Translations under genes and position numbers: made by a program
Assembly (NCBI RefSeq): GCF_945957355.1
Contig: NZ_CAMFKM010000015.1
Coordinates: forward strand, 1-64,000
DNA length: 64,000 nt
Reading direction: 5' to 3'
Source of the DNA: an uncultured Reyranella sp.
GTDB taxonomy: Bacteria > Pseudomonadota > Alphaproteobacteria > Reyranellales > Reyranellaceae
Shown: in pieces, positions 1 to 8,712 of the stretch
Position numbering within the stretch: the first letter of the stretch is position 1
How the letters are laid out: each line of letters begins with the position of its first letter
Notes under the pieces: model-generated
What the model was told of the DNA's origin: nothing
The model's input: the letters and a program-made list of their open reading frames with translations, nothing else
The model's database searches: none

Positions 1-1336
1 CCGGCAGGCCGATCCACGCCCACAGATAGGCCACGCCGACGACCAGGCCGGGAATGGCGACCGGGATGGTGGACAGCAGGTCGATCAGGCGCCGGCCCGG
101 CACATGCGTGCGGTTGATCGTGTAGCCGATCGCGAAGGCCAGGGTGCCACCCACGAGCGCCGTGATGAAGCCGACCTTCAATGTGTTCCAGATCGACAAC
201 ATGGTGAGCGGATTGTCGAACACCGAGGCGTAGTGCGACCAGCCATAGGCCTTCATGTCGAACACGGCCGCGAAGTCCTTGAAGAACAGGAACTTGCGGG
301 TGGAGGCGATGATCAGCGCGAGGGTCGGCAGGATGACGACGATGAAGAGATAGATCAGCGCAAGGCCGAACGTGAACCAGCGCCACGGGCCGAGATTGAG
401 GCTGCGCGGACGGAACGCCTTGCCGGCCACGGTGGCGAAGCTCTTGCCCGACAGCACGCGTTGCTGGGCCCACACGAGGATGGCGGTCACGAGCATCAGC
501 AGGATCGCGACGGCGGCCGCGGTGTTGTAGAGCGGCGGGCTCCAGGCGGTCAGCTTGAAGATGTAGGTCGTCAGCACGTTGATGTTGGCCGGTGTGCCGA
601 GCGCGGCCGGGATGCCGTAGATGCCCAGCATGACGACGAACGAAAGCAGGGAGCCTGCCAGGATGGCAGGGGCGATCAGCGGGAAGGTCACGGTGAAGAG
701 TGTCGTGAAGGCGCTGGCGCCGGACACTTCGGACGCTTCCTCGAGGCTCGGGTCCATGTTGCGCAGCGCCGAGGCCGTGAACATGTAGACGTAGGGCGCA
801 TAGTAGAAGCCGAACACCAGGATCAGGCCGGACATTGAATAGAAATCGAAGCGGAAATCGATTCCGATCCATTTCAGGGACGTGTTGAGGAGGCCGGTCT
901 TGGGCGAGCCGAGGATGCTCCAGGCCACGCCCGCCACCAGCGGCGGCACGAACAGCGGGATCATGCTGGCGCCGGCAATGAAGCCGCGGAACGGCGTGTT
1001 GGTGCGCACGACGATCCACGAGAAGGCGAGCCCGATCACCACGGCGAGCGCCGTGCCGCCGCCGCAGGCGACGAGCGCGTTCAGGAAGGCGAGATGCACG
1101 TTCTCGTTGGCGAGGACGGTGACGAAATGCTCCAGCGAGGGATTGAACTTGCCGAAGCCGTCGATCACCGGATTGGAATCGCTGACCGCGCCGAAGATCA
1201 GCATCAGCAGCGGATAGACCACCAGGAAGGCGAGGATGATCAGCAGCGCGCCGACCCAGAGCGGCGCGGCCCACCGGCGCGCGGCGGGTGCGGCCTCCGT
1301 GGTCGCAGGCAAAGCGGCAGCACTCGTCGCCGTCAA
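1..1336 (-). CDS. ABC transporter permease, two-domain iron(III)/SfuB type (partial)
   Basis: Inner-membrane permease of a binding-protein-dependent importer, read from the minus strand; the C-terminal end lies beyond the left edge of the window (445 codons visible). The translation has two copies of the permease core, around residues 75-270 and from about 360 on, each with an EAA-type loop (first copy contains EEASEVSGASAFTTLF). This two-in-one layout is typical of iron(III)/thiamine/putrescine-type permeases such as SfuB/FbpB. I chose the TTG at 1334-1336 because a GGGAGGAA ribosome-binding site sits 6-7 bases upstream and no ATG is available nearby. The substrate cannot be read from this piece; the binding protein and ATPase would be expected to the left. 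Confidence 0.85.
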   Translation of the reverse strand, partial: MTATSAAALPATTEAAPAARRWAAPLWVGALLIILAFLVVYPLLMLIFGAVSDSNPVIDGFGKFNPSLEHFVTVLANENVHLAFLNALVACGGGTALAVVIGLAFSWIVVRTNTPFRGFIAGASMIPLFVPPLVAGVAWSILGSPKTGLLNTSLKWIGIDFRFDFYSMSGLILVFGFYYAPYVYMFTASALRNMDPSLEEASEVSGASAFTTLFTVTFPLIAPAILAGSLLSFVVMLGIYGIPAALGTPANINVLTTYIFKLTAWSPPLYNTAAAVAILLMLVTAILVWAQQRVLSGKSFATVAGKAFRPRSLNLGPWRWFTFGLALIYLFIVVILPTLALIIASTRKFLFFKDFAAVFDMKAYGWSHYASVFDNPLTMLSIWNTLKVGFITALVGGTLAFAIGYTINRTHVPGRRLIDLLSTIPVAIPGLVVGVAYLWAWIGLP

Positions 1337-1473
1337 CGCGTTCTTCCTCCCGAAATGTCCGCGACCTGGGAGGGCGCGGCTTCTTCATTAAGTCTGCGAC
1401 CGTAGCCTATCCGCGTTTCCGGCGCTACGCCTTGGTGATGCGTGGAGTCGTCACCCGCCGGTGTGCAGTCCCG

Positions 1474-2760
1474 CTACTGGTCGCCGTTCACGCCGGTGAG
1501 GAAGCGCTCCGAGTAGGAGTTCATGATCTGCTGCCAGCTCGTTCGGGTGCCGCGCGCGGACCATTCGAAGATCGGCTTCAGCGTCTTGGTCGTGAAGTCC
1601 GTCATCGAACCGAACGAGCCGGTGATGCCGTTGGTGATGATGCTGGCGTTGCGGGTGCCTTCCGGATCGGCGGTGGAGGCCTTTGCCGCGAAGTAGGAGA
1701 GATTGTAGTAGCTGTAGCTTGAGCAGCCGAAGAACGCGTAGATCTGGTACTGGTCCTTGTTCATCCGGATCGGCGCGCCGATCTGCTCGCCCATGTAGGT
1801 GAGATCGAGCAGGCCCACGCGCGAGTGTCCCGCATAGAGAAACACCGAGCCGCGCTCCGCGGCCTCCTTGGCCATGCAGAAGAAGGCGATGCTGTCCTCG
1901 CCGATGTTGGTGACGCCCCAGAACAGGCGGACGACGAGTTTGCGGGCGCCGTCGGTGCGGACATATTCCTCGACATGGCCCGGCGAAGCCGCCAGCGACT
2001 TGGTGTTGCCGCAGTCACGCTCGCGCTCGGCCGCCGGGACGGTGCGGCCTGCAAACCCCTGGGTCACGAGGAACTTGCGGATGTCGCGGTAATTGCTGGC
2101 ATTGTAGTCGCTGTTCTTGTCAGGCGAAATGTTGCCGTTCCTGTCCTCGTCGGCCCCGAACGTCAGGACGACGCGGACCTCGCCGCTGCTGTTGGCCAGC
2201 CGCTCATAGGCCGGGGCGGTACCGGCCGTGTTGGGCCGCTTGGCGAGAATCGCGGCATCGGCCGTGGTGTAATCGACACCATCGACCAGCGGGCACCCCT
2301 TGTTCAGCGGCGCCCAGAAGTAGGCCATGCGATACTTCTCGCCCCAGCTGAAGCACTTGTCGGTCGATCGCTCCCACACTTCGTCGAGATTGAGGGGCAG
2401 GCGGATCTTCACGACGTCCTGGAGCGCGTTGTCGAGCACGAAGGTGCCAGTGTAGCGATAGCGCACATAGTGCTTGCCGGTCCTGTCGTCGCGTTGCCGG
2501 CCGAGAATGTCGACTTTCGCATCGTTCTTGGCGGCGGCTTTCTTCGGCGCGGCCTGCAGGGGGCCGGCGAGATAGAGGAGCTGGCGGTTGATGTAGGAGG
2601 GGAGGAGGATGTAGTCGGGCGTATCCTCCGCGACCTCGACTTTGCTCTCGAATCTCAGCTCGGCTTCGTATGAATCCTTCGAGTAATAGGCGAACGCTGG
2701 GGAGCCGGTGAGCATAAGCAGGCAGCCGGAAGCGGCCGCCGACATCAGGCGATTCAACAT
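1474..2760 (-). CDS. Secreted protein of unknown function with possible His/Cys dyad
   Basis: 428-residue exported protein that I do not recognise as a named family. A clear Sec signal peptide covers residues 1-24 (MLNRLMSAAASGCLLMLTGS, then PAFA before the cut). The start is the ATG at 2760; the frame stays open upstream only as antisense to the next gene. Two blocks stand out: VFLYAGHSRVG around His312 and YAFFGCSSYSYYN around Cys346. A hydrophobic strand ending in GH, followed about 34 residues later by a hydrophobic strand ending in GC, is the layout of clan CD cysteine peptidases (gingipain/caspase fold). That is inference from pattern only. Cys136, Cys156, Cys250 and Cys295 could form disulfides. 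It is transcribed divergently from the deacetylase gene. Confidence 0.8.
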   Translation of the reverse strand: MLNRLMSAAASGCLLMLTGSPAFAYYSKDSYEAELRFESKVEVAEDTPDYILLPSYINRQLLYLAGPLQAAPKKAAAKNDAKVDILGRQRDDRTGKHYVRYRYTGTFVLDNALQDVVKIRLPLNLDEVWERSTDKCFSWGEKYRMAYFWAPLNKGCPLVDGVDYTTADAAILAKRPNTAGTAPAYERLANSSGEVRVVLTFGADEDRNGNISPDKNSDYNASNYRDIRKFLVTQGFAGRTVPAAERERDCGNTKSLAASPGHVEEYVRTDGARKLVVRLFWGVTNIGEDSIAFFCMAKEAAERGSVFLYAGHSRVGLLDLTYMGEQIGAPIRMNKDQYQIYAFFGCSSYSYYNLSYFAAKASTADPEGTRNASIITNGITGSFGSMTDFTTKTLKPIFEWSARGTRTSWQQIMNSYSERFLTGVNGDQ

Positions 2761-2805
2761 GGTTCGACCGTAGCCCTTCGTGGCTTGCGACGTTAATTTG
2801 TCGGG

Positions 2806-3696
2806 ATGGAATTGAGAACGCACGACCGGTACGACTACGTCCCCCTGCGGGGGCGCGCCGACTACACTTGGCCGGCAGGCCGACGTCTCGCCGTCTATTT
2901 TGCCCTCAATCTGGAGCATTTTTCCTACGGCGAAGGCCTGGGAGCCGAGCTGGCACCGGGTGGTCCACACCCCGACATTCTCAACTATGCATGGCGCGAT
3001 TATGGCAACCGCGTCGGCGCCTGGTACATGCTCGACGCCTTCGACGCGCTGCGGTTGCCCATGGCCGCGCTGGTCAACAGCGCGATGTACGATTACGCGC
3101 CGGAGCTTGTCGCGGCCTGCCGGCTCCGCGGCGACGAGATCGTGGGGCATGGCCGCACCAATGCCGAGCGCCAGGGCGTGCTCGAGGAGGCAGACGAGCG
3201 GACCTTGATCGTCGAGGCGACTGCGCGCCTCGCCGAAGCGGAAGGTCGACCGCCGGAGGGCTGGCTGGGGCCGTGGATTTCCCATAGTCACGTCACGCCC
3301 GACCTTCTGGCCGAGGCTGGCTATCGCTACCTGCTGGACTGGTGCATGGACGACCAGCCCATCTGGCTCCGGTGCCGCGGCGGGAAGCGCATCCTCGCCG
3401 TTCCCTATCCGCAGGAAGTGAACGACATTCCGCAGATCGCCGGCCGCAAGATCGGCGGCGACGCCTTCGCCGACATCGTTATCGACCAGTTCGATGAGAT
3501 GCTCGAACTGTCGCAGGAGCGGCCGCTGGTCATGGGCGTGGCGCTGCACGCCTATCTCGTGGGCCAGCCGCACCGGCTACGGCACCTCAAGCGCGCGCTG
3601 CGCCACATCGCGAAACATCGCGACCGCATCTGGCTCACGACGCCGGGCGCCATCGCACAACACTGTCTTTCTCTTCCCGCCGGTATCGTTCCCTGA
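2806..3696 (+). CDS. Polysaccharide deacetylase family protein, PuuE-like
   Basis: 296-residue cytoplasmic protein of the NodB/CE4 deacetylase fold, closest in layout to the PuuE-like (allantoinase) branch rather than to secreted chitin deacetylases: no signal peptide, an N-terminal PAGRRLAVYFALNLEHF strand, YGNRVGAWYMLDAFD, the GHGRTNAERQG motif near residue 122 and GPWISHSHVTPDLLAEAGY. PuuE-type members hydrolyse cyclic or linear amides such as allantoin. The precise substrate here is unknown. It begins an apparent operon with the M81 peptidase (8-base gap) and a peptide-type ABC importer, so it probably acts on an imported amide compound. The start ATG at 2806 leaves 45 bases to the divergent secreted-protein gene. 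Confidence 0.8.
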   Translation: MELRTHDRYDYVPLRGRADYTWPAGRRLAVYFALNLEHFSYGEGLGAELAPGGPHPDILNYAWRDYGNRVGAWYMLDAFDALRLPMAALVNSAMYDYAPELVAACRLRGDEIVGHGRTNAERQGVLEEADERTLIVEATARLAEAEGRPPEGWLGPWISHSHVTPDLLAEAGYRYLLDWCMDDQPIWLRCRGGKRILAVPYPQEVNDIPQIAGRKIGGDAFADIVIDQFDEMLELSQERPLVMGVALHAYLVGQPHRLRHLKRALRHIAKHRDRIWLTTPGAIAQHCLSLPAGIVP

Positions 3697-3704
3697 GGAG
3701 TCCC

Positions 3705-5177
3705 ATGCGTCTGTTCTCGGCCACCCTGGCCACCGAAACCAACACCTTCTCCCCGTTGCCGACGAGCCTGGAGAATTATCGCGAGTCGGTGTTCTTCGGG
3801 GCTGGCGAGCATCCGACCGATGCGCCGCGCATGTGCACCGCTCCGCTGTTCGTCGCGCGCGCCCGTGCCAAGGCGGAGGGCTTCGAACTGATCGAGGGAA
3901 GCTGCTTCGCCGCCAGCCCGGCCGGCACGACCAACCGTGCCGACTACGAGACGATGCGGGACGAGATCCTGGCCCAACTCAAGGCGGCGCTGCCGGTCGA
4001 CGGGCTGCTGCTCGGCCTGCACGGCGCGATGGTGGCGCATGGCTACGACGACGTCGAAGGCGACATCATCGAGCGCTGCCGCGTGCTTGTGGGGCCGAAA
4101 TGCGTGATCGGCGTCGAACTGGACCCGCATTGCCATCTCACGATGAAGCGGGTGTCCAACGCCGACATCATCGTGCTCTACAAGGAGTTCCCCCATACCG
4201 ACGTGGTCGAGCGGGCTGCGGACATGCTCGATCTCGTGCTGGCGACATTGCGCGGCCAGGTGAAGCCGGTGACGTCGGTCTATGACTGCCGCCAGATCCA
4301 GAGCTATCCGACGACGATCCAGCCGATGCGCGGCATCGTCGATCGCATCACGGCCATGGAAGGCAAGGACGGGATCCTTTCCGTCTCGATCGCGCACTGC
4401 TTTCCCTATGGCGACGTGCCCGAGATCGGCACCCGTATTCTGGTGATTGCCGACGGCGACAAGAAGAAGGCCGATGCCCTCGCGACGCAGCTGGGTGAGG
4501 AGCTGGTCGGCCTGCGCGGCAAGACGGCGCCGCAGTCGTTCGGTGTCGCGGCCGGCATCAGCGAAGGCGTAGCCTTCAACGACCTGCCGGTGGTAATCGC
4601 CGATCCAGCCGACAATGCTGGCGGCGGCGCGCCATCGGACAATACGGACATTCTCCGGCATCTGATCGAGGCGAATGTCGAAAGCGCCTGTCTCGGCCCA
4701 ATCTGGGATCCGATCGCCGTCCGCATCTGCTTCGACGCCGGCCTCGGCGCCCGGATCGGTCTGCGTTTCGGCGGCAAGATCGCGCCGAGTTCCGGCCAGC
4801 CGGTCGATGCCGAGGTCGAGATCGTGGGACTGAAGCGCGACGCCTGGCAGAAATTCGGCCCGACGCAGGTGCCGGTGGGCGACTGCGCCGCGGTTCGCGT
4901 CGGCGGCGTCGAGGTCATCCTGATCACAAAGCGCACGCAGGCGACCGGGCTGGAACTCTTCAGCAACGTCGGAATCGATCCGACCCAGCGGAAGATCGTG
5001 GTCGTGAAGTCGACGAACCATTTCATGGCGGCCTACGGGCCGATCGCCAAGAAGGTGATCTACGTCGAATCGAGCGGCCCGCTGCCGCGCGATCACCGCA
5101 AGGTACCGTACAAGAAGGTCGAGCGCCCGATCTGGCCGCTCGACGAAGGCGCCGCGCCGCGGGGCCTGATCTACTAG
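3705..5177 (+). CDS. M81 family metallopeptidase (MlrC-like)
   Basis: 490 residues, the full length of M81/MlrC proteins. The N-terminal domain begins MRLFSATLATETNTFSPLPT and contains the conserved block LHGAMVAHGYDDVEGDIIERC and the probable metal site GVELDPHCHLTMKR. The C-terminal MlrC domain carries DNAGGGAPSDNTDILRHLIE and ends with the typical KSTNHFMAAYGPIAK region. Founding members cut linearised microcystin; most relatives are uncharacterised and may act on other small amides or peptides. A good GAGGAG ribosome-binding site precedes ATG 3705. The neighbours (PuuE-like hydrolase before, Dpp-type importer after) suggest the importer feeds this enzyme. No signal peptide, so it acts in the cytoplasm. 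Confidence 0.9.
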   Translation: MRLFSATLATETNTFSPLPTSLENYRESVFFGAGEHPTDAPRMCTAPLFVARARAKAEGFELIEGSCFAASPAGTTNRADYETMRDEILAQLKAALPVDGLLLGLHGAMVAHGYDDVEGDIIERCRVLVGPKCVIGVELDPHCHLTMKRVSNADIIVLYKEFPHTDVVERAADMLDLVLATLRGQVKPVTSVYDCRQIQSYPTTIQPMRGIVDRITAMEGKDGILSVSIAHCFPYGDVPEIGTRILVIADGDKKKADALATQLGEELVGLRGKTAPQSFGVAAGISEGVAFNDLPVVIADPADNAGGGAPSDNTDILRHLIEANVESACLGPIWDPIAVRICFDAGLGARIGLRFGGKIAPSSGQPVDAEVEIVGLKRDAWQKFGPTQVPVGDCAAVRVGGVEVILITKRTQATGLELFSNVGIDPTQRKIVVVKSTNHFMAAYGPIAKKVIYVESSGPLPRDHRKVPYKKVERPIWPLDEGAAPRGLIY

Positions 5178-5186
5178 CCGCAAAGC

Positions 5187-5216
5187 TGGACAAAGCGGAA
5201 CACTGCTTTGCATACT
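5187..5216 (+). promoter_or_regulatory. Possible sigma-70 promoter before the peptide ABC operon
   Basis: TGGACA at 5187-5192 and CATACT at 5211-5216, 18 bases apart, lie in the 68-base gap before the binding-protein gene. A GAGGGGAGTAAGG stretch, which includes the ribosome-binding site, follows. The match is fair (5/6 and 4/6), so the operon may have its own start in addition to read-through from the M81 gene. Confidence 0.35.
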
Positions 5217-5245
5217 CTCTGAGGGGAGTAAGGGAGTCTCACAGA

Positions 5246-6826
5246 ATGTTCAAACGCATCTTCGCGGGCGCGCTCGCGCTGGCCGTTCCCTTCGCCGCGG
5301 GCCAGGCTCTGGCGCAGGAGAAAGTCCTCAAGGCCGTGATGCACGCTGACGTGCGCGTCATCGATCCGGTCTGGACGACCCAGACGATCGCCAACATCCA
5401 CGGCGCGCTGGTCTACGACACGCTGTTCGGCAACGACGCCGACCAGAAGCCGCATCCGCAGATGGTGGGCAAATACGACGTCAGTCCCGACAAGCTCACC
5501 TACACCTTCACCCTGCGCGACGGGCTCAAGTTCCACGACGGCTCCCCTGTCACGACCAAGGACGTCATTGCCTCGCTCAAGCGCTGGGGTGCCAAGGACG
5601 GCGTGGGCCAACGCCTGATGGGCTTCGTCACCAAGATGGAGCCGGTTGACGACAAGACCTTCACCATGGTGCTGAAAGCGCCGTACGGCATGGTGCTGGA
5701 ATCGCTGGGCAAGAGTGGTAGTTCGATTGCGGCGATCATGCGCGAGAAGGATGCGCTCACCGACCCGCAGCAGCAGGTCAAGGAGTCGGTCGGCTCCGGC
5801 CCCTACATCTTTGCCAAGGACCAATGGGTGCCCGGAAGCAAGGCGGTCTATCTCAAGAACAAGGACTACCAGCCGCGCACCGAGGCGCCGTCGTCCTTCG
5901 CGGGTGCAAAGGTCCCGGGCGTCGACCGCATCGAGCTGGTCTGGATCTCCGATCCGCAGACCGCAATGTCGGCCCTGGTCAACGGCGAGATCGATTTCTA
6001 CGAGGCGCCGCCCAACGATTTCCTGCCGTTGCTGGAAAAGGCCCGAGGCGTGAAGCTGCTGAAGACCGGCAAGATCGACAGTACGCAGGGCTTCATCCGG
6101 CTCAATCACCTGCAGCCGCCGTTCGACAACATCAAGGCGCGGCAGGCGATGTACTACTTGATCAACCAGGAAGATTTCCTGCGCGCCATCGTCGGCAATC
6201 CGAAATACTACAAGGTCTGCCCGGCGCTCCTCACCTGCGGCGGTCCGTATGAGAGCGCCGCCGGGCGCGAGTGGATGAAGGAATACAACCCGAAGAAGGC
6301 GCTGCAGCTCCTGAAGGAGGCAGGCTACAAGGGCGAGCCGATCACCGTCCTGTCGGCGACGGACCACGCGACGATCACGCCGGCCACGCAGGTCCTCATC
6401 CAGGCGATGCGTGAGGCAGGCATCAACGTCGATGCCCAGTCGATGGACTGGGGCTCCGTCGTCACGCGCCGGGCCAAGAAGGATCCGCCGGCGCAGGGCG
6501 GCTGGAACATCTTCGTCACGACCTCCGGCGGTGTTGGTTCGGCGAATCCGATCCTGCACACCTGGATCGGCGCGGCCTGCGACAAGGGCCTGTTCGGCTG
6601 GCCCTGCGACGCCAAGATCGAGGAACTGCGCAACGCCTTCGGCATGGCGCAGACCGAGGAGGAGCGGAAGAAGATCGCCAATGAGCTGCAGGGCCGGGCG
6701 ATGGAGCAGGTCGTGTACATTCCGTTCGGACAGTGGGACACGCCGCTCGCCTATCGCGCCGACAAGATCGACGGTATCGTGCCCAACACGGGTCTCGCCG
6801 TGCTCTGGGGAATCACGAAGAAGTAA
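5246..6826 (+). CDS. ABC transporter substrate-binding protein, peptide/nickel (SBP_bac_5) family
   Basis: 526-residue periplasmic binding protein of the DppA/OppA type. Signal peptide MFKRIFAGALALAVPFAAGQ followed by ALAQ cut site; mature protein starts with KVLKAVMHADVRVIDPVWTT. The family pattern TYTFTLRDGLKFHDGSPVTTKDV (residues about 89-111) is clear, as is the C-terminal VVYIPFGQWDTPLAYR region. It captures a peptide or peptide-like ligand and passes it to the two permeases and two ATPases encoded directly downstream. Its position after the M81 peptidase and PuuE-like genes suggests the ligand is the substrate of those hydrolases, though the sequence does not name it. Confidence 0.93.
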   Translation: MFKRIFAGALALAVPFAAGQALAQEKVLKAVMHADVRVIDPVWTTQTIANIHGALVYDTLFGNDADQKPHPQMVGKYDVSPDKLTYTFTLRDGLKFHDGSPVTTKDVIASLKRWGAKDGVGQRLMGFVTKMEPVDDKTFTMVLKAPYGMVLESLGKSGSSIAAIMREKDALTDPQQQVKESVGSGPYIFAKDQWVPGSKAVYLKNKDYQPRTEAPSSFAGAKVPGVDRIELVWISDPQTAMSALVNGEIDFYEAPPNDFLPLLEKARGVKLLKTGKIDSTQGFIRLNHLQPPFDNIKARQAMYYLINQEDFLRAIVGNPKYYKVCPALLTCGGPYESAAGREWMKEYNPKKALQLLKEAGYKGEPITVLSATDHATITPATQVLIQAMREAGINVDAQSMDWGSVVTRRAKKDPPAQGGWNIFVTTSGGVGSANPILHTWIGAACDKGLFGWPCDAKIEELRNAFGMAQTEEERKKIANELQGRAMEQVVYIPFGQWDTPLAYRADKIDGIVPNTGLAVLWGITKK

Positions 6827-6893
6827 TGCCGTATCGAGTCTGCGTAGCTGTCGCGCGCACGGAGGCCTTGCCTGAATTGGGCAAGGCCTCGTC

Positions 6894-7835
6894 ATGACCG
6901 CGTATATCGTTCGTCGTCTCTTCGCCACGCTGCCCGTCATGGCGGTGGTGGCGCTGTTCGTCTTCTTTCTGCTCAGGTTCGCGCCGGGCGACCCGGCAGC
7001 GATCATCGCCGGCGAGGATGCGACGGCCGAGGCGATCGCGGCCGTCCGCGCCAAGCTCGGCCTCGACCGGCCGATGGTCGAGCAGTTCGTCGTCTGGACG
7101 ACACAGCTCGTGCAGGGCGACATGGGCGTCTCGATCTTTTCCAACATGCCCGTGACGCGCCTGATCTCCCAGCGTCTCGAACCCACCGTGGCGCTCACTC
7201 TCTCCACGCTCTTCGTGGCGGTGGCGTTGGCCATTCCCATCGGCGTGGTCGCGGCCTGGAAAGCGCGCAAACTGGTCGACCGGCTGGTCATGGGCTTTGC
7301 CGTTCTGGGTTTTGCGATGCCCGGCTTCGTCCTGGCCTACATCCTGATCTACTTCTTCGCCGTGCAATGGCAGCTCTTGCCTGTGCAGGGATACCAGCCG
7401 ATCCGGGAAGGGTTCTGGCCCTTCGTCGAGAGCCTGATCCTGCCGTCGGTGGCACTGGGCATCACCTACATGGCGCTGATCGCCCGCATCACGCGCGCGT
7501 CGATGCTCGAAGTGCTGGCGCAGGACTACATCCGGACGGCCAATTCCAAGGGGCTTGCGACCGACAGGGTGCTGCTGCTGCATGCGCTCAAGAACGCGGC
7601 CGTGCCGATCATCACGGTGATCGGCATCGGCATCGCGCTCCTGATCTCGGGCGTGGTCATTACGGAAACGGTGTTCAACATTCCGGGGCTCGGCCGCCTC
7701 ACCGTTGACGCGGTCCTGAAGCGCGACTATCCGGTGGTGCAGGGGCTCATCCTGGTGTTCGCTGGCGCCAAGGTGCTGGTGAACCTGCTGATCGACATCT
7801 CCTACGCCTTCCTCGATCCGCGGATCCGCTACTGA
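6894..7835 (+). CDS. ABC transporter permease, DppB-like
   Basis: 313-residue inner-membrane permease. The N-terminus MTAYIVRRLFATLPVMAVVALFVFFLLRFAPGDPA is the signature of the DppB/OppB subunit (a first membrane helix, then the FxxGDPA extracellular motif). The EAA loop reads DYIRTANSKGLATDRVLLLHALKNAAVPI around residues 211-239. The C-terminus ISYAFLDPRIRY is also standard. It forms a heterodimer with the DppC-like protein encoded one base downstream. The gene begins 67 bases after the binding protein gene. Confidence 0.95.
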   Translation: MTAYIVRRLFATLPVMAVVALFVFFLLRFAPGDPAAIIAGEDATAEAIAAVRAKLGLDRPMVEQFVVWTTQLVQGDMGVSIFSNMPVTRLISQRLEPTVALTLSTLFVAVALAIPIGVVAAWKARKLVDRLVMGFAVLGFAMPGFVLAYILIYFFAVQWQLLPVQGYQPIREGFWPFVESLILPSVALGITYMALIARITRASMLEVLAQDYIRTANSKGLATDRVLLLHALKNAAVPIITVIGIGIALLISGVVITETVFNIPGLGRLTVDAVLKRDYPVVQGLILVFAGAKVLVNLLIDISYAFLDPRIRY

Positions 7836-7836
7836 C

Positions 7837-8712
7837 ATGGCCATCGTTGCAGACGACCTCGCCCTGCCACCGGCCCGCCGCTTCTCGCTGTGGACGGCCG
7901 TCCGGCGCAATCCGACGATCGCCATCGGCTCCGTTCTTCTGACAGCCCTGATCGTGATAGCGATCTTCGCGCCTCTCATCGCGACCCACGATCCCTTCAA
8001 GATTGCGCCGGTGAACCGCCTGCGACCGCCCTCCGAACGCTGGTGGTTCGGCACGGATCAGTTCGGCCGCGATATCTTCTCGCGCACCGTCTACGGCGCG
8101 CGCGTGTCGCTGATCGTCGGCCTCTCGGTCGCAGCCTTCTCGAGCATCCTCGGGCTCGCTCTCGGCCTGGCCTGCGGCTATTTCCGCCACGTCGATGGCT
8201 TCGTCATGCGCATCATGGACGGGCTGATGGCGATCCCGTCCATCCTGCTCGCCATCGCGCTGATCACGCTGTCACGCCCGGGCCTCAGCATCGTCATCGT
8301 GGCCATCGTGATCCCCGAGGTGCCGCGCATCGTGCGCGTGGTGCGCGCGGTCGTCCTGTCGATCCGCTCGCAGCCCTACATCGAAAGCGCCATCGCCGGC
8401 GGCACGAAGAACTGGAAACTGCTCGCGCGCCACATCCTGCCGAACACGCTGGCGCCGCTGATCGTGCAGTCGACCTATGTCTGCGCCTCGGCGATGCTGA
8501 TCGAGGCGAGTCTCAGCTTCCTGGGGGCCGGCGTCCCGCCGGAGGTTCCGAGCTGGGGCAACATCATCGCCCAGGGCCGCACATTCTTCCAGATCGCACC
8601 CTGGACCATCATGATCCCGGGCGCGTTCCTCGCGGTCACGGTGCTGGCGGTGAACCTGCTGGGCGACGGCCTGCGCGACCGGCTCGACCCGCGGCTGGCG
8701 AGGCGCCTGTGA
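7837..8712 (+). CDS. ABC transporter permease, DppC-like
   Basis: 291-residue partner permease of the peptide-type importer. It shows the DppC layout: cytoplasmic N-terminal arm, first helix around residues 27-50, the periplasmic motif RWWFGTDQFGRDIFSRTVYGARVS, the EAA loop YIESAIAGGTKNWKLLARHILPNT and the end VNLLGDGLRDRLDPRLARRL. It starts 1 base after the DppB-like gene and its stop overlaps the GTG start of the first ATPase gene (GTGA), so translation of the set is coupled. Confidence 0.95.
   Translation: MAIVADDLALPPARRFSLWTAVRRNPTIAIGSVLLTALIVIAIFAPLIATHDPFKIAPVNRLRPPSERWWFGTDQFGRDIFSRTVYGARVSLIVGLSVAAFSSILGLALGLACGYFRHVDGFVMRIMDGLMAIPSILLAIALITLSRPGLSIVIVAIVIPEVPRIVRVVRAVVLSIRSQPYIESAIAGGTKNWKLLARHILPNTLAPLIVQSTYVCASAMLIEASLSFLGAGVPPEVPSWGNIIAQGRTFFQIAPWTIMIPGAFLAVTVLAVNLLGDGLRDRLDPRLARRL

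Noticed and set aside
1337..1473. Small gene or RNA in the gap before the iron-type permease
   Set aside because: No tRNA-like fold, riboswitch motif or start with ribosome-binding site other than that of the permease was seen.
5174..7291. A 705-codon open frame on the minus strand
   Set aside because: It is antisense to the binding protein and DppB-like genes, has low-complexity composition and no domain. It is a by-product of third-position GC bias.
7890..8708. Extension of the DppD-like ATPase gene to 7890
   Set aside because: The extra 273 codons shadow the DppC-like gene in another frame and give an Arg/His/Pro-rich sequence. The real start is GTG 8709, overlapping the previous stop.
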